From Butyrivibrio sp. M55 (GTDB taxonomy: Bacteria > Bacillota > Clostridia > Lachnospirales > Lachnospiraceae): 64,000 nt of DNA. The stretch spans positions 34,182-98,181 of the forward strand of contig NZ_FPCD01000012.1 in the NCBI RefSeq assembly GCF_900116865.1, given 5' to 3'. Positions 8,714 to 17,691 of the stretch are shown one piece after another. The position numbers were made by a program, and so were the translations under genes. Under the pieces are notes generated by a model, which made no database searches, had not been told where the DNA came from, and was given only the letters and a program-made list of their open reading frames with translations. The stretch's first letter is position 1, and each line of letters opens with the position of its first letter.

Positions 8714-10885
8714 TTATACTGCTGTAATTTTAATGAATTGTGCTTCAAAGTCCTTGCTTCCGGGAATCAAAAGTCCCGCATTCATCAGCACATCTCCGTC
8801 ATAAACTTTTCCGTTTACATCATATTTCATATCAGAGTCAAGTCCTTCAAGTCTAAGCAATCTGCTTCTTGAAAATGCCTTTGACAATACCTGCATATAT
8901 ATCATAAAAGCTTCCTTTTTGTCTTCGGAAACTATCATATATGCATCATATTCTTTATTTTCCCTGCATGACGCTATCCTGTAATACTCTCCGTCAAGGA
9001 CCAGTCTTCTTATGCTTTTGTATCTGGCAATCTGCTTTGGAATCTGCTTTAGTTCATCTTCTGAAAGTTTGGTTACATCAAGCTCGTATCCGAAAGTTCC
9101 AAACATAGCCGCCACAGCTCTCGACTCAAAAGAAACTTCTCTTCCCGAAATATCATTGGGGCTTTTTGCAACATGAGATCCTATCGCTGATATCGGATAA
9201 AGCATTGCAGTTCCTTCCTGAATCGAAAGACGCTCAACAGGATCCATATCATCCGAGCACCATATCTGAGGACTGTAATACAGCATTCCCGCATCAAACC
9301 TGGCTCCACCCGAAGAACAGTTCTCGATCAGAACATATGGAAATTCCTTGGTTATCTTTTCCTGAATCTCATATACTCCAAGGACGTGTCTGTGCCAAAT
9401 CTCCCCCTGCCTGTCTGAAGGAAGATACTCAGAACCGACATCGGAAAGAGACCTGTTCATATCCCACTTAATATATACAACAGGAACTTCACGCAGTATT
9501 TTGGCCATACTTTCATAGATATAGTTTCTCACTTCAGGATTGGAATAATCCAAAACCCACTGATCACGCGCTCGCGCAGGTATTCTTCCCACTTGATGTA
9601 ATATCCAGCCCGGATGTTTTTTATAAAGGTCCGTATCTTCACAGACCATTTCAGGCTCGAACCAAAGTCCGAACTTCATATCTATCTTTTTTAGCTCATC
9701 GGTCAGCCCCTTTAGGCCGCCTTCCAGCTTATCTTCATTGACATACCAGTCTCCGAGCCCTCCACTTGGCTGATTTCTGTTATATCCAAACCAGCCGTCG
9801 TCAAGAACCTGAAGTTCTATTCCGCACTGCCTTGCCGTCTTTGCAATATCAAGAAGCTTGTCCTTATCAAAATCAAAATATGTTGCTTCCCAGTTATTGA
9901 TAAGTATAGGTCTTTCCTTGCTCACCCAGTCTTGCCTTATCAGATGTTTCCTAAAAAGCTTATGATAATCTCTTGTCATCTCTCCAAGACCACAGGATGA
10001 ATAAACGAGAGCCGCCTCAGGCGTTTGAAAAGAGTCTCCCGGTTCAAGCTTCCATGAGAATGTCTCTGGATTTATTCCAATGACCATCCTTATCTGGTCG
10101 TGAGCATTTTTCTTTACCTTTGCCATAAAATTGCCGGAGTAAATGAGCTGAGAAGCGTAGACTTCACCGCTTTTCCGGTCGGTATTTTGGGAAACGACAG
10201 CCATAAAAGGCATGGAATCATGGCCTTCTTCGCCTCTTGTCGACTCCGCTATTACAGCCGCATGATTAAGAACCGTCCTTTCAATTATGTGCTCTCTCGC
10301 CCATGCGCCGCACTGCGTTATAACTTCGCAGTCCCTCATCTCAAAGTCAAGGCAGGAAGACATAGCTCTTTCTATACATAATATTTTCGAGCCCCTATTC
10401 TCGATAATTGCAGAACGTATTACGGCATCACAATCATCAAATACGGTAAAAGACAAAGATACAACCAAACCGTAAATCTCATCCTCAAGCCTTATCACAA
10501 GCGTATCTGCATTGTCTCCAAAGCATGTAGGAAGTCCCGCAATCTTTGCTTTCCCTTTTACAATCTCATACCCCTTGTATGACAGGTCACATCCTATCTG
10601 TCCCGCATCGCTCTTTACAGAAATGCAGCACTCCCTGAAATCACCAATCCCGCCGCAAGGATACTCAAGCTGTATCGCATCCATGAAGCCAAGCTGCTCC
10701 GCAGGCCTGATTGACGGAGGAACAATCTCATCAGGTCTTAGCAGATACGAAAGCTCGCTGCTTCTTATCTTTTTGCCGTAATAGATATGTGAAAGATACT
10801 TCCCATCCACTACTCCAAGAACATATGATGTATTTTCCGTATCAAGTTTCCATATTTGTTCTCTGTCGTTATATACTATCGCCAT
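8714..10885 (-). CDS. GH36 alpha-galactosidase
   Basis: This 723-residue enzyme removes alpha-1,6-galactose side chains from galactomannan or galactoglucomannan oligosaccharides. It shows the full GH36 layout: N-terminal beta-supersandwich, then the barrel with VLDDGWFGYNRNQPSGGLGDW, GLWFEPEMV, the nucleophile motif YIKWDMNRS, and the acid/base region SSGGARFDAGMLYYSPQIWC continuing into SDDMD. The C-terminal beta-domain completes the normal length. There is no signal peptide, so it acts on imported oligosaccharides. Raffinose-family sugars are an alternative substrate, but the mannan context favours galactomannan. Confidence 0.94.
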   Translation of the reverse strand: MAIVYNDREQIWKLDTENTSYVLGVVDGKYLSHIYYGKKIRSSELSYLLRPDEIVPPSIRPAEQLGFMDAIQLEYPCGGIGDFRECCISVKSDAGQIGCDLSYKGYEIVKGKAKIAGLPTCFGDNADTLVIRLEDEIYGLVVSLSFTVFDDCDAVIRSAIIENRGSKILCIERAMSSCLDFEMRDCEVITQCGAWAREHIIERTVLNHAAVIAESTRGEEGHDSMPFMAVVSQNTDRKSGEVYASQLIYSGNFMAKVKKNAHDQIRMVIGINPETFSWKLEPGDSFQTPEAALVYSSCGLGEMTRDYHKLFRKHLIRQDWVSKERPILINNWEATYFDFDKDKLLDIAKTARQCGIELQVLDDGWFGYNRNQPSGGLGDWYVNEDKLEGGLKGLTDELKKIDMKFGLWFEPEMVCEDTDLYKKHPGWILHQVGRIPARARDQWVLDYSNPEVRNYIYESMAKILREVPVVYIKWDMNRSLSDVGSEYLPSDRQGEIWHRHVLGVYEIQEKITKEFPYVLIENCSSGGARFDAGMLYYSPQIWCSDDMDPVERLSIQEGTAMLYPISAIGSHVAKSPNDISGREVSFESRAVAAMFGTFGYELDVTKLSEDELKQIPKQIARYKSIRRLVLDGEYYRIASCRENKEYDAYMIVSEDKKEAFMIYMQVLSKAFSRSRLLRLEGLDSDMKYDVNGKVYDGDVLMNAGLLIPGSKDFEAQFIKITAV

Positions 10886-10928
10886 CTTTCCTCCAATCTC
10901 CTTACCCCGCTGTTGCTCACGCTTTGCT

Positions 10929-12011
10929 TTAAGATACTATTAATGATAACAGATAAAAGCTGTTTTTATCTGCTTCCGAGGCACTTACTATTTCTATATC
11001 CAATATGTGATCTTTTCTTTCGTTTTCGCTCAGCACAGGTTGCAAATAAAGACAATCGCCCCAGTCTTCATCAAAATTCGAATCAAGTACAACAGCTTTT
11101 TCCCTGCATCCGTCCAAAACCGCCAGCGCAACGGGAGCAGGTCTGTTTATTGTCTTTCTGTACTGAATGGCAATCGTCCTTGCGCCGCTAAGTTCAAAGT
11201 GAATTGAATCACCTTCTTTTGTAGCTATCCAGCCATTTTTAAAGAAGTCAAGATGTCCTTCTTTTTCTCTCGCATCGGCTCTAAAGCCCAATAATATCGG
11301 ACTGCTGTTTTCGATGGTATATCTTATAGAATCTTCAAAGCGATTTGCTGTTACAGGTTCTTTTCCCTGATCTCTTTCACCCGCAGGTACATCCATACCG
11401 CATATTTCACTGATCTTATCCGTTATCTCTTTTGCCAGAAGTTCGTGCCCCAGATCATTTGGATGCAATCCGTCAGGTGTAATATCATTTCTATTATATC
11501 TTCCTTCAAGCATTCTCTTATATATCGTATCTTTGATGCTCACGTTGGGAATTCCGTAGTGCTTTCCGACTTCTAAATGTATATCCTCTGCTGTTCTGCC
11601 ATCGTCATAGTACACATTGTTAAGAAGCAGCATTGCAGGCTCTGTATCTGAGTACCATATTCGTCTTATCAGTCCCTCATATGTTTCTTTAAAAAGCTCT
11701 GCCTCTTCATCGTTTACGGAAAAATCCACGATTACAAAGTCAGGTCTGTACATAAGCAGATCCTTATAAACTCTGGACACTCCAAAATATGAGGAGGTTC
11801 CGCCTATTCCGGCATTCACATAATGAAACTTTGCATTCGGAAACTCTTTTTTAAACCAATCAAAAACTCTGTGTGCATAGCACAGTTCTGGCTTGGATGA
11901 CAAAGATCCTTGAGTTATCGAACCTCCAAAGAAGCCAAGTACAAGTTCTTCACCCGCTTTGGCCTTATCAATCAGTTTTTTTATCCGCTTTATTCCTTCT
12001 ACTTCATTCAT
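10929..12011 (-). CDS. Mannan acetylesterase, CE17-like (SGNH hydrolase plus beta-sandwich)
   Basis: This probably deacetylates manno-oligosaccharides. Residues 1-200 form an SGNH hydrolase: block I LGFFGGSITQG with the catalytic Ser, block II NAGIGGTSS with Gly, block III VDFSVND with Asn, and block V DGLHPNDLGHE with Asp and His. Residues 210-360 form a second domain rich in beta-strand, matching the CBM35-like C-terminal domain of the Roseburia CE17 mannan esterase. It is cytoplasmic and overlaps the GH26 gene by 4 bp. Assignment to CE17 rather than another SGNH family rests on domain layout and locus, so it is less certain than the esterase class. Confidence 0.82.
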   Translation of the reverse strand: MNEVEGIKRIKKLIDKAKAGEELVLGFFGGSITQGSLSSKPELCYAHRVFDWFKKEFPNAKFHYVNAGIGGTSSYFGVSRVYKDLLMYRPDFVIVDFSVNDEEAELFKETYEGLIRRIWYSDTEPAMLLLNNVYYDDGRTAEDIHLEVGKHYGIPNVSIKDTIYKRMLEGRYNRNDITPDGLHPNDLGHELLAKEITDKISEICGMDVPAGERDQGKEPVTANRFEDSIRYTIENSSPILLGFRADAREKEGHLDFFKNGWIATKEGDSIHFELSGARTIAIQYRKTINRPAPVALAVLDGCREKAVVLDSNFDEDWGDCLYLQPVLSENERKDHILDIEIVSASEADKNSFYLLSLIVS

Positions 12012-12991
12012 ATCTTTTTAACCTCATATAGTTTGGGGAGATTATCTTTTGTTACAACATTCGGGCTGTTATATACATCTTTCAAAAATTCAAATGTGTT
12101 ATATTCTTCTGTTCTGCAAAAATCCAGAGACCATGTCATAAAGCTCGCCCATCCTATATGCTCGCTGTGGACCGCCTCGGGATCCGGAAGAACACCGACT
12201 TCCGCTAGAATCATAGGCTTTTTCATCTCGGTTATTTCTTTAAGCGCATTATACTGCTCGGAATATGCCGTATGAACATGTTTATCGGTATAAAGGTCGA
12301 CCGATATCACATCTACAACGTCGTCTCCCGGATAGAACTCCTTAATATGCGAATTCCACACCCAGATAAGATTGTTAAGATGATGCACGCCCACAAAGCG
12401 CTCATACATTATTCTGTACAACTTTTTGACAGGCTCTGATCCTTTCGCGCCCCACCAGAACCATGTTCCGTCACTTTCATGGAACGGTCTCCACAAAATA
12501 GGGATCTCTTTTTCGCAAAAAGGCCTCAGTATCCCGGCCATTACGTCAAGATCCGAGATCAATGCATTATATTCAGCAGTGCCCTCGGTTGCAGCTTTTT
12601 CAGGGTCAAAAGAAGTATTCTCCGTATAAAAAGCCTTTGACCTGCCGTAAAGAGGTGAGAACCAGTGCCATGTGAATGTGATAAGCCCTTGTTCCTCAGC
12701 CCATTCCCAGGCTTTTTTAAGCGTTCCGTTGTTATGAACGATCTCATCCATACATTCATCATCTGAGTCGAGATAGTTTATATTCGGTGAATAAGACAAA
12801 AGTTCAAAGCCCAAAAGCGCCGGTCTCTTTCCTGTCTTTTCCTCTATCAGCTTAAGCTCTTCCTGCTCCATCGTCTGCGTATGCTGTCCTGTGATCATCT
12901 TTTCATATGTGATCTCGGCCAGATATTTAAGCACATTTCTTGCTCCCTGCTGCATATTCGCGTTACTCGGTTCATAAATCTTGTCACTCAT
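12008..12991 (-). CDS. GH26 endo-beta-mannanase, intracellular
   Basis: This 327-residue GH26 enzyme hydrolyses beta-1,4-mannan chains. Family motifs are FTWHWFSPL, ILWRPFHESDGTWFWWG with the acid/base Glu at about residue 172, and ILAEVG with the nucleophile Glu at about residue 264. The start chosen is the ATG of MSDKIYEP because GGAGG lies 6 nt upstream of it. An in-frame ATG eight codons earlier lacks a ribosome site. There is no signal peptide or binding module, unlike secreted mannanases, so it should shorten longer oligosaccharides after import. Confidence 0.92.
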   Translation of the reverse strand: MSDKIYEPSNANMQQGARNVLKYLAEITYEKMITGQHTQTMEQEELKLIEEKTGKRPALLGFELLSYSPNINYLDSDDECMDEIVHNNGTLKKAWEWAEEQGLITFTWHWFSPLYGRSKAFYTENTSFDPEKAATEGTAEYNALISDLDVMAGILRPFCEKEIPILWRPFHESDGTWFWWGAKGSEPVKKLYRIMYERFVGVHHLNNLIWVWNSHIKEFYPGDDVVDVISVDLYTDKHVHTAYSEQYNALKEITEMKKPMILAEVGVLPDPEAVHSEHIGWASFMTWSLDFCRTEEYNTFEFLKDVYNSPNVVTKDNLPKLYEVKKI

Positions 12992-13047
12992 ACAATTCCT
13001 CCGGTAAAAATTCATTTAAGGTCATTTCGTGGTAAGTCTTTTTTCAC

Positions 13048-15513
13048 TCAGTGAATATCAGCAACACTTCTGACCGTAAGATTATTGGCATCTCCCCTTA
13101 TGATCCTGACAATCTTTACTCCGGGATTCATGTCAAAAAAGTTGTCTGAGAGTACCAGATTGTCATTCTCATTTCTAATTTCTATATTTTTGGCAAAAGC
13201 CTTTGCGCTTATTTCTATCTCATTTTCCGAGAGCATTCTTACTGCGAGCCCCGGATCTTCAAAGCGGAAATATTTCGCCGGCACAAAAAGAGCCGTTCCT
13301 TCCGATACCACCTCGCCCTCTTCTATGGCCTTAAAGGACACGTAACAGGAATATATGTCGATTTCGGGGAAGCTTTGCTCAGTCACCCACTTTGAAGAAA
13401 GCGGAGAAACAGTTACATCGACAGTACCCGAAGTTTCGATTTCAAGTCCTTTTCCATCAATCTCTTTTCCAAAAGCATCTCTGAGTTTCCACTCTGCCGT
13501 AAGCTTTCTCTCCGTCATGGTCTCATTGGAGATATTAAGCTTTATAGCAGGTACGAACAGACTCTTCTCGGAATTGATCTCAATCCCTTCAGATACAGTG
13601 CTCGTCTCCTCACAGCTAATAAGCACGGGAGCAAAAAATCTCCTGGCATAATAGTGCAGCGCCTTCCATCTTCCGTAATAGTCAACAGAAGCCCAGCTTA
13701 TAACAGGCCAGCAGTCATTTAGCTGCCAATACAGAGTTCCCATGCACCTCCCCCTGTTTCTCCTAAAGTGCTCAACACCGTATCTTATCGCTTCTCCCGA
13801 CAGAAGCTGAGATGCATATATTAAAATATCAAAATCCGTAGGATACTTGAAAGTTGCCTGCATGTACTGCATTATCTTGGAATTGGCAGATTTGTTTCTC
13901 TGGTGCTTTTCCATGTTATAGGAAAAAAGGTTGAAGTCTTCCTCGCTTATCATTACCGTTTCCAAGGTCTTCTTTGACGGAAGAGCCTGGAAACCAAACT
14001 CCGACAGATATCTGAAGAAGTACTTTCTGTACTCGGTAAAAGGTTTTCCGTCATGCCATACCTGCCAGAAGTGAACATCTCCGCGGTCAAAGTCGTTGGG
14101 ATCGTCAAAAGATCCTCCCGATGACGGACTGGATGGCCAGTATGCCGCATCAGGTGCATATTCTTTTACCCACTTAGGAAAAAGATATTCATACATCTTG
14201 ATATAATCAGCCTTTTGCTTATGAGTCTTAACCCACACTCCGTTTTTTACAAACATCTCCATCTCATTATTGCCGCAAATGAGAGCAAGACAGGCATGAT
14301 CCGCTATTCGTCTTAAATTGTCTTTTATTTCAAGCCTGATATTCTCTTCAAATTCCTCGGTAAGGTCATAGACACCGCAGGCAAACATCATATCCTGCCA
14401 TACCATAATTCCAAGCTCATCGCAGATATCATAGAAAGCATCATCCGGAAAAAAGCCGCCGCCCCAAACCCTGATGGAATTGAAGTTGGCCAATTTACAA
14501 TCTTCAAGAAGTTTCCTTGTCCTTTCGGGCGTCATTCTTGTCAGATAGTTATCTTCCGGTATATAGTCCGCGCCAAAAGCAAATACATCAAAGCCGTTTA
14601 TGCAATGTGCGAAACTCTCTCCCCACTCATCTTTCTTTCCGGTTATGGTAAGGGTTCTCAGGCCGATTCTTTTTGTCAGAGAATCAAGCTCCGTATTTCC
14701 AAGTTTTAATTTTATATCCAGGTTATAAAGATTTTGTTCTCCGAATCCGGACGGCCACCAGAGCAAAGGATCTTCGACCACGATTTCATCGCCTGATCTG
14801 TAATCTTCATACTTAAGCTCTTTTCCCTGCGGATCTGTAAGAATCACATCACAGGAAATGCCTTTATCATCACCGTAAACTTCTCTGTCAATAAAAATAC
14901 GTAGCCCAGCTTTACCGCCCGAGTGTCTCTGATGAACCCTGACATTCTCTATACGTGCAGTATTTATTCCAAGAATATATACAGGTCTGAAAAGTCCCGC
15001 ATCAGGGATTCTCGGGCCCCAGTCCCAGCCAAACATGTAATGAGCTTTTCTTATGTGAACAAAGCCTTCCATGGCATCTTCTGTTCCGTCGCACTCACTT
15101 TTTTCATAAGCATCCTTTATATATTTAAGCGGTGACCTGATGCAGACCTTTAATTCATTGTCTTTTTCCTTTAAAAAATCTGTGATATCAATTCTGTAAG
15201 TCCTGTGCATGTTGCAGGCACATAGAATCCTTCTTCCGTTTAGATACACCTCGCCTATGGTATCAATGCCTTCAAATACAAGCTCTTTTTTCAAATATGT
15301 CATCAGTGCATGATCAACATCGAACTTAGCCTCATATTCAAAATCCTCTTCCATCATTTTCAGAGCAAATTTCTCATTGTCTGCCACAAACGGATCCGGG
15401 ATCACTCCGTCATCCTGCAATGTATAGAGAACGCTACCCGGAACCTCTGTCCTGTAGCTGCTGCCATCGGATACTCTTTTCAGTATCCAGTTATTTATTG
15501 CAAATTTTTCCAT
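13048..15513 (-). CDS. GH2 beta-mannosidase
   Basis: This 821-residue enzyme releases mannose from the non-reducing ends of manno-oligosaccharides. The GH2 layout is complete: sugar-binding jelly roll, immunoglobulin-like domain, TIM barrel, and C-terminal domains. Beta-mannosidase features include GWDWGPRIPDAGLFRPV, IRVWGGGFFPDDAFYD, the acid/base Glu in ICGNNEMEMF (about residue 417) and the nucleophile Glu in YLSEFGFQALPS (about residue 505). No signal peptide is present. It sits between the ROK kinase and GH26 genes, supplying free mannose for phosphorylation. Confidence 0.94.
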   Translation of the reverse strand: MEKFAINNWILKRVSDGSSYRTEVPGSVLYTLQDDGVIPDPFVADNEKFALKMMEEDFEYEAKFDVDHALMTYLKKELVFEGIDTIGEVYLNGRRILCACNMHRTYRIDITDFLKEKDNELKVCIRSPLKYIKDAYEKSECDGTEDAMEGFVHIRKAHYMFGWDWGPRIPDAGLFRPVYILGINTARIENVRVHQRHSGGKAGLRIFIDREVYGDDKGISCDVILTDPQGKELKYEDYRSGDEIVVEDPLLWWPSGFGEQNLYNLDIKLKLGNTELDSLTKRIGLRTLTITGKKDEWGESFAHCINGFDVFAFGADYIPEDNYLTRMTPERTRKLLEDCKLANFNSIRVWGGGFFPDDAFYDICDELGIMVWQDMMFACGVYDLTEEFEENIRLEIKDNLRRIADHACLALICGNNEMEMFVKNGVWVKTHKQKADYIKMYEYLFPKWVKEYAPDAAYWPSSPSSGGSFDDPNDFDRGDVHFWQVWHDGKPFTEYRKYFFRYLSEFGFQALPSKKTLETVMISEEDFNLFSYNMEKHQRNKSANSKIMQYMQATFKYPTDFDILIYASQLLSGEAIRYGVEHFRRNRGRCMGTLYWQLNDCWPVISWASVDYYGRWKALHYYARRFFAPVLISCEETSTVSEGIEINSEKSLFVPAIKLNISNETMTERKLTAEWKLRDAFGKEIDGKGLEIETSGTVDVTVSPLSSKWVTEQSFPEIDIYSCYVSFKAIEEGEVVSEGTALFVPAKYFRFEDPGLAVRMLSENEIEISAKAFAKNIEIRNENDNLVLSDNFFDMNPGVKIVRIIRGDANNLTVRSVADIH

Positions 15514-15574
15514 CTATTGTCTCCGTATTTACTGCCTAGTGTTCTGTCTCAGCACCGTTACAGCATCCCTTGTC

Positions 15575-16432
15575 TTACTTAAGTGATGCCAAGAACAATG
15601 CGCCTTTTATTCCCTGCTGCCCCATAAGTCCCGCAGGTGTTATATAACTTTCAATATCCTGCATCTCTTTTGTATCAACATATCCGTTCATATAGGAAAG
15701 TGTTTTCTCGCGGATCATGGGAAAGAGCTTTTCTATATGCATAACACCGCCGCCGAGAATGATCCTCTCAGGGCAATAGCAACATATATATTGCATCAAT
15801 GCCTTTCCGATGTAGTCTGCTTCCTGCTCCCAAACGCTCATATCATCGAGCAAAAGCTGCGGCTTCTTGCCATAGTGAGCCTCTATTGCAGGTCCCGATG
15901 CCAGTCCTTCAAAACAGTTCTTATGATACGGACAGATTCCTTCAAAACCGTCTCTGCCGCTCACAGGCAAAAGAATATGTCCCGCCTCAGGATGAAGCGC
16001 TCCATGGAGGAGATTGCCTTCAGCATAAACTCCAACTCCGATCCCGGTGCCTATTGTTATGTAGATTACGTTATTCAGCCCTTTTCCATTCCCATATTTG
16101 ACTTCTCCCAAACATGCCGCGTTGACATCGGTATCTATTGTCACAGGGTAATCTGCCTTGCAAAAAGCTTCCATCCAGGAAAAGCCAACCCATTCCAGCT
16201 TCGGGCTTTTTCCTATCTTTCCGTAACTTTCCGAGTTCCTATCAAGGCACACAGGGCCGAACGCGCCTATTCCCATGCCTTCAATGTCATACTTTCCAAA
16301 AAAATCCATAATCTCAGGGATTGTTTCCCTCGGACTTCTCGTTTTTATCTCTGTGGTCTCTACTATATTTGACTTGTCGTCCCCAACAGCCAATACCATC
16401 TTTGTCCCACCTGCTTCTATCGCGCCATACAT
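15575..16432 (-). CDS. ROK-family sugar kinase (fructokinase/mannokinase type)
   Basis: This 285-residue ATP-dependent kinase has the ROK motifs YGAIEAGGTKMVLAVG (phosphate loop), TDVNAACLGE (catalytic Asp and Asn region), ITIGTGIGVGVY and the zinc-binding segment GHILLPV then CPYHKNCFEGLASGPA, as in ScrK/GmuE-type fructokinases. In this locus it most likely phosphorylates mannose released by the GH2 enzyme, feeding ManA. It is the first gene of the enzyme operon and its promoter region contains the shared 14-bp palindrome. Sugar specificity is inferred from context. Confidence 0.9.
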   Translation of the reverse strand: MYGAIEAGGTKMVLAVGDDKSNIVETTEIKTRSPRETIPEIMDFFGKYDIEGMGIGAFGPVCLDRNSESYGKIGKSPKLEWVGFSWMEAFCKADYPVTIDTDVNAACLGEVKYGNGKGLNNVIYITIGTGIGVGVYAEGNLLHGALHPEAGHILLPVSGRDGFEGICPYHKNCFEGLASGPAIEAHYGKKPQLLLDDMSVWEQEADYIGKALMQYICCYCPERIILGGGVMHIEKLFPMIREKTLSYMNGYVDTKEMQDIESYITPAGLMGQQGIKGALFLASLK

Positions 16433-16501
16433 CTATATTCCCCTCCGTTATCACTAAAAAGTAAATATGCTACCAAAACTCCAATCCGGAATTTAATTTA
16501 G

Positions 16502-16515
16502 TTAAATTAACTTAA
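16502..16515. promoter_or_regulatory. Putative LacI operator upstream of the ROK kinase operon
   Basis: TTAAATTAACTTAA occurs here about 70 bp before the kinase start codon and is extended on the left by ATTTAGT. It is identical to the sites at 6519 and 8682. A clear -35/-10 pair could not be chosen with confidence. Its place upstream of the operon start fits a repressor site. Confidence 0.6.
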
Positions 16516-16602
16516 CTCAATCACAATGCATTTATATTTTACTTAAATATTGCACATATCAATCTATTTTTCAATAGTATTTCCATCTTTTTCTTTATCT
16601 TT

Positions 16603-16648
16603 AAAAAAACCGCTCTAACAAGCTGTTAAAGGCCTGTCAGAACGGTAT
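16603..16648 (-). terminator. Rho-independent terminator after the third LacI gene
   Basis: The minus strand reads ACCGTTCTGACA, a loop region, TGTTAGAGCGGT and then seven T residues. It lies just past the LacI stop codon and separates the sucrose-phosphorylase locus from the mannan locus. Confidence 0.85.
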
Positions 16649-16676
16649 CTTTTAAATATTCTATTTTTCAAATCAG

Positions 16677-17657
16677 TCACTTGGTACTCTCCCTCTCTAT
16701 GTAAGAAACAGGAAGAATTGTGCGCTTGGGAACAACTTTGCCCTCAGAAGATGAAATGACAAGATTGACTGCCATTTCAGCCATTTCTTTGATGGGCTGG
16801 TGTATTGTTGAAATAGGCGGTGTTGTAAGCTGTGAAAGCAGAACATCGTCAAAGCCTATAAGCTTTATGTCTTCAGGTACTCTTTTGCCCATTTTTCTGC
16901 AAACCTGAAGAACCTGTGCTGCGATCAGATCTGAACTTGCAAAGATTCCGTCTATATCTTTGTCGAGTTTAAGCTCTCCAGTCAAAAGTGAGTGATACTC
17001 GAGGTTATTGTACTGATTCATACTGGTAGAAACAGCCTTATAAACCACGCCGCGCTCTTCGCAGACTTTGGCAAAACCTTTCAGACGATCATCGGCAGGC
17101 ATGGCACTCTTAGAAACACCACTTATTATAAGTAGATGCTTACAACCGCTTCTTATAAGCTCTTCTGCCGCGAGCATACCACCCTGCTCGTTATCACACT
17201 CAACTGCTGCCGTTCCGTTCTCAACAAAACGCTCAACGGTTATAAGCGGAATATTGCTGTTGGCAAACTCGAGTCCCTTTACCGTATTGGAAAAAACTAT
17301 GACACCGGCAACGCGATTGCTCGTACACATATCAAGGTACTCTTTTTCCTTATGATCCGCACCCTTTGAATTGGCAAGTAATATTTTGTAACCCCTCTTA
17401 CTTGCCGCATTTTCAATATTACTTATCATCTCGGAAAAATAGGGATGTCTGATATGAGGCATAATAACGCCTATCGTATTGGTCGACTTCTTGGACAGCG
17501 ATCTGGCTACTTCATTGGGCTGATAATTAAGTTCTTCCATAGCAGCATATACCTTGGACCGTGTTTTGTCAGAGATATATCCTCTATTGTTCAAAACCCT
17601 TGATACAGTTGTAACTGTCAGCCCGCAACGAGCTGCAACATCCTTTAATGTAGCCAT
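16677..17657 (-). CDS. LacI-family regulator of the sucrose-phosphorylase locus
   Basis: This 326-residue protein begins directly with a canonical LacI helix-turn-helix (TLKDVAARCGLTVTTVSRVL) and NRGYISDKTRSKV, then NTIGVIMPHIRHPYFSEM of the effector domain and DIKLIGFDDVLLSQLTTPPIST. It closely resembles SacR/CcpA-type regulators. The gene lies 34 bp downstream of the phosphorylase gene and is probably the last of the operon that begins with the binding protein. The palindrome ATGTCAATCGGTTGACAT at that operon's promoter has the central CG typical of LacI-family sites. Confidence 0.9.
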   Translation of the reverse strand: MATLKDVAARCGLTVTTVSRVLNNRGYISDKTRSKVYAAMEELNYQPNEVARSLSKKSTNTIGVIMPHIRHPYFSEMISNIENAASKRGYKILLANSKGADHKEKEYLDMCTSNRVAGVIVFSNTVKGLEFANSNIPLITVERFVENGTAAVECDNEQGGMLAAEELIRSGCKHLLIISGVSKSAMPADDRLKGFAKVCEERGVVYKAVSTSMNQYNNLEYHSLLTGELKLDKDIDGIFASSDLIAAQVLQVCRKMGKRVPEDIKLIGFDDVLLSQLTTPPISTIHQPIKEMAEMAVNLVISSSEGKVVPKRTILPVSYIERESTK

Positions 17658-17691
17658 ATTCCCTCCGATGTCATTTCATATCGATCGCCTG

